64,000 nt of DNA from Acidimicrobiia bacterium (lineage in GTDB: Bacteria > Actinomycetota > Acidimicrobiia > Spongiisociales > UBA11373), in NCBI GenBank assembly GCA_030584185.1, contig CP129495.1, positions 889,608 to 953,607 on the forward strand, in the 5' to 3' direction. Positions 7,037 to 13,338 of this stretch are shown here, piece after piece. Position numbers and translations under genes: made by a program. The notes beneath the pieces are model-generated. The model was not told the origin of the DNA. It made no database searches and was given only the letters and a program-made list of their open reading frames with translations. Every line of letters begins with the position of its first letter. Positions within the stretch are counted from its first letter, which is position 1.

Positions 7037-7693
7037 ATGGCGGAGGCCCGGGTGGAGCGCGAGTTCGAGGTTCGGCGGCACTCGGAGCGCGGCTCCTACG
7101 ACCGCTCCGTCATCGAAGCCATCCTCGACGAGGCGATGTTCTGCACCGTCGCCTTCGTCGACACCGGTCAGCCGGTGGCGATCCCCACCATCCACGCCCG
7201 AGATGGCGACCGCATCCTCATCCACGGCTCCGTGGGCTCCCGGATGATGCGAACCCTGGCCTCGGGCGCCCCCTGCTGCGTCTCGGCGACCCTCCTCGAC
7301 GGCCTGGTGCTGGCCCGATCGGCATTCAACCACTCCATGAACTACCGAAGCGTCGTCCTCTTCGGATCGGCCACGATCGTCGACGACGACACCAAGGAGG
7401 AAGCCCTGCGGCAGTTCACCGAGAAGCTGATCCCCGGGCGATGGAGCGCGGCGCGCCCGCCGTCGCCGAAGGAGCTGCGCACGACCATGGTGGTGGCGAT
7501 CCCGATCGAGAGCGCCTCGGCCAAGGTGCGGTCCGGACCGCCCGAGGACGAACCTGAGGACATGGAACTCGAGATCTGGGCGGGGGTGATCCCCTACCTG
7601 GTGTCCCCAGGCCCGGCGGTCCCGGCGCCGGAGATGCCACCCGGGACACCCTTCCCCGATCACCTGTCGCAACGGTTCCCGTCGCCGGCCTGA
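7037..7693 (+). CDS. Pyridoxamine 5'-phosphate oxidase-like FMN-binding protein
   Basis: The 218-residue protein belongs to the split-barrel flavoprotein superfamily (PNPOx/NimA-like). SVIEAILDEAMFCTVAFVDTGQPVAIPTIHARDGDRILIHGS is the usual N-terminal strand pair, followed by CCVSATLLDGLVLARSAFNHSMNYRSVVLFG, where the FMN-contacting residues lie in this family. Members are cytosolic oxidoreductases acting on flavin or deazaflavin and small substrates; the specific reaction cannot be told from sequence. The C-terminus is Pro-rich. The start at 7037 is chosen over 6992 because of the GGAGGAG ribosome site just upstream. It is divergent from plsY. Confidence 0.85.
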   Translation: MAEARVEREFEVRRHSERGSYDRSVIEAILDEAMFCTVAFVDTGQPVAIPTIHARDGDRILIHGSVGSRMMRTLASGAPCCVSATLLDGLVLARSAFNHSMNYRSVVLFGSATIVDDDTKEEALRQFTEKLIPGRWSAARPPSPKELRTTMVVAIPIESASAKVRSGPPEDEPEDMELEIWAGVIPYLVSPGPAVPAPEMPPGTPFPDHLSQRFPSPA

Positions 7694-7850
7694 GCACTCC
7701 CACCCTGCGGCAGCCCAGCGGCCGCCCGCTGCCGCCGTCTGCGCGCCATGTGAGGCCTCGGCGTCCTGGAAGAGACCACAGAATCGAAGAGCGCGGCCTG
7801 GTCGACCTGGCTACCGTCGGAGTAACCCGTCGTCACTTGAGGAGGGGAAG

Positions 7851-8735
7851 ATGGATACTTCACATCGCCGCCACGAGATCCTCGTCTGGTTCGTCGCCCT
7901 AGCGGTCACCATGGCGTTCAGCCTGATGCTCGTGCGGGGTGGCGCCCCGGCGCCGTACGGCGGACAGCCGGAAGACACCTCGGCAGGAGCGGCTGGGGAG
8001 TCGTTCGCTCCCGGTGAGTTCGTGCCTTCCAGCACGCCGCGGACCGTGTACCTGGCGACGGGCCTCAACTACCCCGATGCCCTGGGCGCCGCCGCCGCCG
8101 CCGGTGTGGCCATGGGGCCGGTGCTGCTGGTGCAGCAGAACTCGATCCCTTCGGAGACCCTCGCCGAGATCAACAGGCTCGCACCGAACCGGATCGTGAT
8201 CGTCGGCGGCACCGCGGTCATCTCCGACACGGTGAAGACGACGCTGGAGGGCCTCGCCTTCTCGCCCACGGTCGACCGCATCGCCGGCGCCAACCGGTAC
8301 GCCACGGCGGCGGCACTCTCCGCCGACGTCCACCCGACCCGGGGCTTCTACCCGCGGGCCACCTGGTCGCAAGCGGACGGGCCGGTGGCCGGTACCGACT
8401 TAGCGCAGACCGCCGCCTCCGTCGACCACACGACCGAGCTGCCAGGGATCTACATCATCTCCGGGTCTGCCGACCTCTATGCCACCGGGTCCGACGCCTT
8501 TGTCGAGTGCTCCATCTACGTGAACGGCGTGGAGATTCCCGAGTCCGAACGCCAGCTTTCCTTCGCTGCGGGGGCAGGAGCGAACGAGTCCAACTGCGCA
8601 ACCGATGCCGCGTACGTCGCCGCCACCGCGGGCACTTACACGATCTCCCTGGTCATCGACTACGCCGCGGCCAGCACGTCTTTCGACGAGCGGGGAGTGT
8701 TCGTCACCTGGATGCCTTACTACCCGGGATCGTGA
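7851..8735 (+). CDS. Cell-surface protein with CWB2 repeat
   Basis: The 294-residue protein has an N-terminal hydrophobic segment (residues about 10-29) acting as signal or anchor. Residues about 65-145 match the cell-wall-binding repeat 2 (CWB2) pattern: VYLATGLNYPDALGAAAAAG, PVLLVQQNSIP, NRIVIVGGTAVIS, then VDRIAGANRYATAAALS. CWB2 modules attach proteins to wall polymers in Gram-positives, usually as three copies; here one complete copy and the start of another (the RIAGANRYATA signature) are seen. The C-terminal 130 residues, with two Cys that could pair, are unrecognised and may be the functional domain. Strong ribosome site GAGGAGG at 7839-7845 precedes the ATG. Confidence 0.82.
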   Translation: MDTSHRRHEILVWFVALAVTMAFSLMLVRGGAPAPYGGQPEDTSAGAAGESFAPGEFVPSSTPRTVYLATGLNYPDALGAAAAAGVAMGPVLLVQQNSIPSETLAEINRLAPNRIVIVGGTAVISDTVKTTLEGLAFSPTVDRIAGANRYATAAALSADVHPTRGFYPRATWSQADGPVAGTDLAQTAASVDHTTELPGIYIISGSADLYATGSDAFVECSIYVNGVEIPESERQLSFAAGAGANESNCATDAAYVAATAGTYTISLVIDYAAASTSFDERGVFVTWMPYYPGS

Positions 8736-9165
8736 CCCGCACAAGAAATCGAAGCACTCGCTCACCGGATCACGCCAAGTCGAGTCACCTCGACTCGGTG
8801 AACGCGTGTCCCTGATCCTCGCCGGTAGGCGGAGATCGGTGTCGAACGAGAGGAACGCCTCTGCTCCCTCCTCCCCGGCGCCGTAGCCGAAGGCAGGACG
8901 CGTGGAAGGGAGTGACCTTCGCCCCGGCATGCACGAGGCCGGCGGTGTTTCTCGTCCCCGCCAGGCCCCGAGCGCTCGATGTCGGGGCCGACCGCCACCG
9001 GGCCTCACTGCCCGGTCGACGGGCGAAGCGGCCTACGGAGTCCTGTCAGCGCGGTCGGGACTCGCCCTCCCGGTTGAACGCAAAGGCATGGCCCCCTCCT
9101 CGACGTGGCCACGGACGACCGCCCCACCCCTTCACCCCGAGGCCTGGGGTCGATACCTTGCCCCG
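8736..9165. other. Intergenic stretch of 430 nt, no gene seen
   Basis: No ORF here has convincing protein features; the apparent reading frame running into the SAF-domain gene reads as low-complexity sequence. A 7-bp hairpin AGTCGAG-TCAC-CTCGACT at 8778-8795, 43 nt past the CWB2 gene stop, may be a weak terminator. The last part (9154-9159) holds the -10 hexamer of the next gene. I see no known riboswitch or small RNA. Confidence 0.5.
9154..9159 (+). promoter_or_regulatory. -10 hexamer of the SAF-domain gene
   Basis: TACCTT followed by the 6-nt spacer gccccg and the GTG at 9166. The spacing implies a leaderless transcript and fixes the start. Confidence 0.5.
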
Positions 9166-9687
9166 GTGTACTGGCTGCAGCCACCACCACACCTGCGTCG
9201 TGCCGCCGCCGCCCTCCTGATCGTCGGCGCATTTCTCTGGGACCTGCGAGGGCCGGCATCGGTCCCCCACCCCTTCGTCGCCCGTCCGATCTCCAGAGGA
9301 TCTGCCATCACCGCCGACGACGTCGAGTGGCGATCGATCACCGCGGGGGCACTCCCCGCGCCGGACCTCGAGGGGGCGGTGGCGGCGGTGGACCTCACCG
9401 CAGGCGACCCGCTCATCCCGGCCGTCCTCTCCGGCGGGGTCTCGGTCCCGGACGGGTGGTGGGCGGTATCGCTAGACGCCGGGCGCCACGCCACCCCCGG
9501 CCTCGAGGTCCTGCTGGTGGTCGTGGACCCGCCGGTCACCACCACCGGCATCGTGATCGAGGCCCAGCGGGGGGACCGCCTCTCCCTCGACTACCGGCCC
9601 GCCCTGGTGGCGGTACCGGGCGATGTGGCCGCCGTGGTGGCAGCCGCCGACCACGCCGGCCTCCTGGTGACGGCGGTGCGGCCGTAG
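9166..9687 (+). CDS. SAF-domain protein (CpaB/RcpC-like), one TM
   Basis: The 173-residue protein has a single hydrophobic segment near the N-terminus (AAALLIVGAFLWDLRG, residues about 12-27) and then a SAF-type domain: HPFVARPISRGSAITADDVEWRSITAGALP followed by AVDLTAGDPLIPAVLS. The layout resembles the CpaB/RcpC proteins that sit in the envelope of Flp/Tad pilus systems and P-ring assembly factors. A Flp-type pilin is encoded at 42923, but no other tad gene is in the window, so a link is possible but unproven. The GTG at 9166 follows TACCTT by 6 nt; upstream in-frame codons look non-coding. It precedes uppP, which has its own -10 element. Confidence 0.72.
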   Translation: MYWLQPPPHLRRAAAALLIVGAFLWDLRGPASVPHPFVARPISRGSAITADDVEWRSITAGALPAPDLEGAVAAVDLTAGDPLIPAVLSGGVSVPDGWWAVSLDAGRHATPGLEVLLVVVDPPVTTTGIVIEAQRGDRLSLDYRPALVAVPGDVAAVVAAADHAGLLVTAVRP

Positions 9688-9700
9688 CCCCGACCCCGGG

Positions 9701-9706
9701 TAATGT
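9701..9706 (+). promoter_or_regulatory. -10 hexamer of uppP
   Basis: TAATGT, 6-nt spacer, then the GTG at 9713: one of the clearest leaderless arrangements in the window. It lies 13 nt after the stop of the SAF-domain gene. Confidence 0.55.
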
Positions 9707-9712
9707 CTCCCG

Positions 9713-10474
9713 GTGCTGATCGCCGCCTTCTGGGGCCTGGTCCAGGGCCTCACCGAATTCCTCCCCATCTCGTCCAGCGGGCATCTGGTGCTGATCCCCG
9801 CCCTGCTCGGCATGGACGAGCCGGATCTGGCCACCACCGCCGTGCTCCACCTGGGCACGCTGCTCGCCATCCTCTGGTACTACCGCAGCGACGTAGCCGG
9901 CCTCGTGCTGCGCCCCGTCTCCAGGTCCAGCAGGCGGATCTGGTGGCTGCTGATCCTCGGAACCATTCCGGCGGCGGTGATCGGCCTCACGCTGAAGAGC
10001 CCGATCGAGGTGGTTTTCTCCGAGCCATGGCTCGTTGCCGTCTGCCTGATGATCACCGGGGTGTTGCTGCTCGGGTCGCACTTCCTGCCGAAGGGCCGCC
10101 GCCGGGTCGAGGACGCCCGCTCGGCGGACGCCGGGGTGGTGGGGATGGCCCAGGCGTTCGCCCTGCTCCCCGGTATCAGCCGCTCGGGGGTGACCATCAC
10201 CGCCGGGATGGCGCAAGGCCTCAGCCGCACCGAGGCCGCCCGATACGGCTTCCTGCTCGGGATCCCGGCCATCGCCGGCGCCGGCACCCTAGAGGCCATC
10301 GAGCTGATCGACAGCGGCGGTTTCGAGGCCAGCCTCCTGGTCGGCACGGCGGTGGCCGCCGTCACCGGCTACGCCGCCATCTCGGTGCTGATCCGACTCA
10401 TCGGCCGCTTCGGCCTGCTCCCGTTCGCCCTCTACTGCCTCGCCTTCGGCGCCGCCTCGTACCTCCTGGTCTGA
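9713..10474 (+). CDS. uppP: Undecaprenyl-diphosphatase UppP (BacA)
   Basis: The 253-residue integral membrane protein shows both UppP signatures: GLTEFLPISSSGHL (residues about 12-25, with the catalytic Glu and the Ser/His cluster) and LLPGISRSGVTITAGM (about 158-173, with the conserved Arg). It dephosphorylates undecaprenyl diphosphate to recycle the lipid carrier for peptidoglycan and other wall polymers, and often gives bacitracin tolerance. Around eight helices are evident and the length is normal (near 270). Start: GTG with TAATGT 6 nt upstream. It functionally pairs with the polyprenyl diphosphate synthase at the other end of the window. Confidence 0.95.
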   Translation: MLIAAFWGLVQGLTEFLPISSSGHLVLIPALLGMDEPDLATTAVLHLGTLLAILWYYRSDVAGLVLRPVSRSSRRIWWLLILGTIPAAVIGLTLKSPIEVVFSEPWLVAVCLMITGVLLLGSHFLPKGRRRVEDARSADAGVVGMAQAFALLPGISRSGVTITAGMAQGLSRTEAARYGFLLGIPAIAGAGTLEAIELIDSGGFEASLLVGTAVAAVTGYAAISVLIRLIGRFGLLPFALYCLAFGAASYLLV

Positions 10475-10480
10475 GGCAGG

Positions 10481-11491
10481 TCACAGGTCGAGAAGCCGAG
10501 TGAGGGTCGTGGTGACCAGCCAGGTCAGCACCGGGAGCACCAGCGCCGTGGAGAATCCCCTCAGGGTCGCCGTCTCCCAGGGCCAGACCGAGGCCTTGCG
10601 CACCCTCGTCCGCTCCGCCTCCAGGGCATCGAGGGCGGCACGGGCAGGGGCGACGTCGCCGTAGCGACCGGCATCGATGACCCGGTGCACCTCGGAGGTC
10701 ACCACTGCGATCCTGCCCTGTGCCTCCCCCTGTAGTGCTGCCTTGGCCTCGACCAGGCGGCGGCGCATGCCGAGCAGCGGGGTGATGAATGCCGCCACCG
10801 CCACCAACCCCGACCCGGCCAGGAAGGTGATCCAGACCGGGTTCTCGAAGGTCGAGGGATCCGTGGCCATCGCATACGAGACGTTCACCAGCAGGTAGAC
10901 ACCGGCCAGGACCGTCACCCTGGCGAAGGCGTGAGCCGGCCCGGTGGCGAACAGGTCGACGTGGGCGGCTCGCCGGTGCAGCCGCGCCACAGCCGACAGA
11001 ACCCGGATCAGCTGCACCACCACCATCAGGAACAGCGACACGCTGGCGCCGAGCGTGATGGCGACGACCACCCCGACGAAGAGCGGGTCCGATCCGGCCA
11101 GTTCGACCAGCGCCGGATCCGAGACACCGGCGAGCACCCCTATGCCGAGTCCCACCAGGCCGGTGATGAGAGCGGTGCGACGCGGCATGGCCACCAATGA
11201 GCGACGCAGCGAATCGGCCTCATCGTCACCGTCGGCCAGAGCGGGGCGAAAGCTGTCGAAGGCGCGGCCTGCACGGACGCCGAGGTATCCGTACATCGCC
11301 AGGGCGAAGACACCGTAGAAGGTGCTCAACAGCTGCAGCCGCAACTGGTAGGTGTCATCGGCATGGTCCAGCCACCAGGACCCGGCGACCACCGCCGCCG
11401 CCAGGGCCCACACCGTCAGCAGCAGGGCCCACCAGGGGACCCGCCTGCTCGTCGCCGAGGCGATCAGACGATCCAGCCAGCCCACCTTCAT
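10481..11491 (-). CDS. Multi-TM membrane protein, unknown function
   Basis: The 336-residue protein has about seven to eight hydrophobic helices: two near the N-terminus (residues 19-41 and 55-74), a pair around 107-160, another around 195-245 and a final one near 312-332. The loop at 245-300 is charged and probably helical and cytosolic (RRRLVEAKAALQGEAQGRIAVVTSEVHRVIDAGRYG). No family motif is recognised. The ATG at 11491 has a strong GAGGAGG ribosome site. It converges on uppP, whose stop is 6 nt away. Confidence 0.7.
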   Translation of the reverse strand: MKVGWLDRLIASATSRRVPWWALLLTVWALAAAVVAGSWWLDHADDTYQLRLQLLSTFYGVFALAMYGYLGVRAGRAFDSFRPALADGDDEADSLRRSLVAMPRRTALITGLVGLGIGVLAGVSDPALVELAGSDPLFVGVVVAITLGASVSLFLMVVVQLIRVLSAVARLHRRAAHVDLFATGPAHAFARVTVLAGVYLLVNVSYAMATDPSTFENPVWITFLAGSGLVAVAAFITPLLGMRRRLVEAKAALQGEAQGRIAVVTSEVHRVIDAGRYGDVAPARAALDALEAERTRVRKASVWPWETATLRGFSTALVLPVLTWLVTTTLTRLLDL

Positions 11492-11662
11492 CGTTCCTCC
11501 TCATACCGCATCCGACCTTCCCTCCCGCACCGAAGGTGGAGCGTAGGGTCGGAGCAAGTCACCGTGCCCTCACAGGCGGTGACGAGGCAGGCGGCGGGCA
11601 GGCGGTGGAGAACGGAGTATCGCACCGGTCACAGGGGTATTGCCCCGACAACTCCGATGCAA

Positions 11663-11668
11663 TAGGTT
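11663..11668 (+). promoter_or_regulatory. -10 hexamer of the secreted protein gene at 11675
   Basis: TAGGTT, 6-nt spacer gccgcc, then ATG at 11675; leaderless arrangement. Confidence 0.45.
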
Positions 11669-11674
11669 GCCGCC

Positions 11675-12511
11675 ATGCAGGTGCGCCACCGAGGCGCACG
11701 GCTGGCGGTGCCCCTGACAATCATCCCGCTCCTCGTCGGGATCGCATGGCTGCTGACCTCCGTCCCGGTCCGGGCGGACGACGGCTGCGTGCTCACCCCA
11801 TCTGGGATCGACTGCGGGTTCCGGGGCAGCACGACGTCGACCTCCATGGCCGTGGCGACCGGGTTTTACCGCTATCTGCGGATGCGAGAGCACCCCACCG
11901 TCGGCACCTGCTGGCAGTGGTACCGGGAGCCTCCGGGCTGGGACCGCTGGAACTGGAGCCACTCGGTGGCGATCACGATCGCCCAGCGGGACCACCCGGA
12001 GTGCCCGGCATGGGGCTGGCGGGTGGTGTCGGTGTCGACGCGGGCTTGGGCCATCTTCCGATCCTTCCCCCTATCCGGTCCGAGCCTCGACGTCAGGCCG
12101 TCGATCGGGATCGCCAACCTGGCCACCGTGATCGCCGTGGGGCGCCCCGCCGAGTTGCGGCATCGGGAGCGGCTCCCCGACGGGCGCATGCTGGAGGTAC
12201 GCGCAGCCGTGGAGACCGTCCGGATCGACTGGGGTGACGGAGCCACGACCACCCTCTCACCGGGCGAGGCTTCCGGGCCCGGCGCGCTCCACGCCTACGC
12301 ACTCAAGACCTGCACCGCCGCCTACCGCCGCAGCCATCCCTCGGGACGCAACTGCCACCCTGCGCTCGACTCCTACCCGATCGGCGTGGTGCTCTCATGG
12401 AGGGGCCGATACAGCACCGGAGGCGCCTGGACCAACCTCGGAACCCTGAACCGATCGACCACCCTCGGCTACGACGTCGACGAGGTGGTGGGCATCCCGG
12501 TCGCTCCCTAA
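11675..12511 (+). CDS. Secreted protein with PKD-like segment
   Basis: The 278-residue protein begins with a signal peptide (LAVPLTIIPLLVGIAWLLTS...VRA, cleavage near residue 34). The mature part has several Cys (DGCVLTPSGIDCGFRG; CWQWYREPPGWDRWNW), many Trp, and VRIDWGDGATTTLSPG near residue 195, which is the WGDG turn of PKD/immunoglobulin-like folds, followed by a Cys-bounded loop. It is likely extracytoplasmic and disulfide-stabilised. Function is unknown; I do not recognise the full-length family. Start ATG at 11675 follows TAGGTT by 6 nt. The TAA stop at 12509 is also the first bases of the next gene's -10 hexamer. Confidence 0.72.
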   Translation: MQVRHRGARLAVPLTIIPLLVGIAWLLTSVPVRADDGCVLTPSGIDCGFRGSTTSTSMAVATGFYRYLRMREHPTVGTCWQWYREPPGWDRWNWSHSVAITIAQRDHPECPAWGWRVVSVSTRAWAIFRSFPLSGPSLDVRPSIGIANLATVIAVGRPAELRHRERLPDGRMLEVRAAVETVRIDWGDGATTTLSPGEASGPGALHAYALKTCTAAYRRSHPSGRNCHPALDSYPIGVVLSWRGRYSTGGAWTNLGTLNRSTTLGYDVDEVVGIPVAP

Positions 12512-12514
12512 CCT
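12509..12514 (+). promoter_or_regulatory. -10 hexamer overlapping a stop codon (thioesterase gene)
   Basis: TAACCT uses the TAA stop of the preceding gene as its first three bases. A 7-nt spacer leads to the GTG at 12522. Confidence 0.5.
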
Positions 12515-12521
12515 CCCAGGC

Positions 12522-12941
12522 GTGCATCGCACTCCGATCGAGGTCCGCTGGGGCGAGCTCGACCCCTATCACCACGTCAACCATGCCGCCTACCTCTCCT
12601 ACATGGAGCATGCCCGCGTCGCCGTCCTGGACGCCGCCGGATGGGGCATGGAGGAGCTCACCGCCCGCGGCTACATGGTGTTGGTGGTGCGGGTCGACGT
12701 GAAGTTCGTCCGACCGGCCGCCGCCGGCGACCGGCTGGAGGTCCACACCAGCGTTGTCGAGATCGGCGCCTCGCGCAGCACCTGGTCGCAGACGATCGTT
12801 CGCGGTGAGGAGAGACTGGTGGCGGCCGAGGTGCAGGCCGCCTTCACCGATCTCGAGGGGCGCCCGGTACGCGCCCCGGAAGATCTGCGTGATGCACTGA
12901 AACGCGTTGCCGGGTCCGACAACGACCCGCCGAACATCTAG
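12522..12941 (+). CDS. Hotdog acyl-CoA thioesterase (4HBT/YbgC family)
   Basis: The 139-residue protein has the hotdog-fold signature IEVRWGELDPYHHVNHAAYLSYMEHAR at residues 6-32; the Asp of ELDPYHHVN is the catalytic residue of 4-hydroxybenzoyl-CoA thioesterase-type enzymes. VRVDVKFVRPAAAGDRLEVHT follows as the central strands. It hydrolyses acyl-CoA (or acyl-ACP) thioesters in the cytosol; chain specificity cannot be read from sequence. Length is typical. GTG at 12522 follows TAACCT by 7 nt. The gene is tightly packed between two others on the same strand. Confidence 0.9.
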   Translation: MHRTPIEVRWGELDPYHHVNHAAYLSYMEHARVAVLDAAGWGMEELTARGYMVLVVRVDVKFVRPAAAGDRLEVHTSVVEIGASRSTWSQTIVRGEERLVAAEVQAAFTDLEGRPVRAPEDLRDALKRVAGSDNDPPNI

Positions 12942-12944
12942 CCT
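12939..12944 (+). promoter_or_regulatory. -10 hexamer overlapping a stop codon (gene at 12951)
   Basis: TAGCCT begins with the TAG stop of the thioesterase gene; a 6-nt spacer leads to the GTG at 12951. Confidence 0.5.
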
Positions 12945-12950
12945 GGGGCC

Positions 12951-13301
12951 GTGGACATCGAGTACCGCCCGCCCCGCCCCATCTTCCTCGGGTTCGCCCT
13001 GGTGACGATCGGCACGCTGTTTCTGCTGCGCGAGCTGGAGGTTCTCCCCGACGTCTCGGTGTGGAGCATCGTCTGGCTGGCACTCGGAGGGTGGCTGCTG
13101 ATCGGCACCCTGGCTGGGAACAGACGCGGATGGTTCTGGCCCCTAGCCCTCCTGCTCATCGGGTCGTTCATGCTGTTGCGCGACCTCGAAGTGATCAGCC
13201 GCGGGGTGGCTATCTGGCCGATCGTGGTCCTCGCCTTCGGGTTGGCGATCCTGCTCGAGGCGGTGGGCCCCAAGTCGAAGCGGGATCCCTGGCACCACTG
13301 A
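12951..13301 (+). CDS. Four-TM LiaF-like/DUF5668-type membrane protein
   Basis: The 116-residue protein has four short helices in two hairpins: FLGFALVTIGTLFLLRELEV, VWSIVWLALGGWLLIGTL, FWPLALLLIGSFMLLRDLEV and AIWPIVVLAFGLAILLEA. The repeated (G)xxFLLRxLEV pattern marks an internal duplication, as in the N-terminal membrane modules of LiaF/DUF5668 proteins. No soluble sensor domain follows, so this is the membrane part only. Role unknown; relatives report on envelope state. GTG start at 12951 follows TAGCCT by 6 nt. It sits upstream of a P-type ATPase with its own hexamer. Confidence 0.72.
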   Translation: MDIEYRPPRPIFLGFALVTIGTLFLLRELEVLPDVSVWSIVWLALGGWLLIGTLAGNRRGWFWPLALLLIGSFMLLRDLEVISRGVAIWPIVVLAFGLAILLEAVGPKSKRDPWHH

Positions 13302-13324
13302 CCGGCTCGACGGGGCCGGCCAAC

Positions 13325-13330
13325 TACTCT
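13325..13330 (+). promoter_or_regulatory. -10 hexamer of the P-type ATPase gene
   Basis: TACTCT, 8-nt spacer, GTG at 13339; no ribosome site, consistent with a leaderless transcript. Confidence 0.45.
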
Positions 13331-13338
13331 CGCCGGGC

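Noticed and set aside
8902-9165. N-terminal extension of the SAF-domain protein
   Set aside because: Low-complexity sequence without family features; the hexamer TACCTT places the start at 9166.
8736-9165. Riboswitch or small RNA in the 430-nt gap before the SAF gene
   Set aside because: Only one short hairpin is seen; no known riboswitch core (for example c-di-AMP or c-di-GMP) could be recognised.
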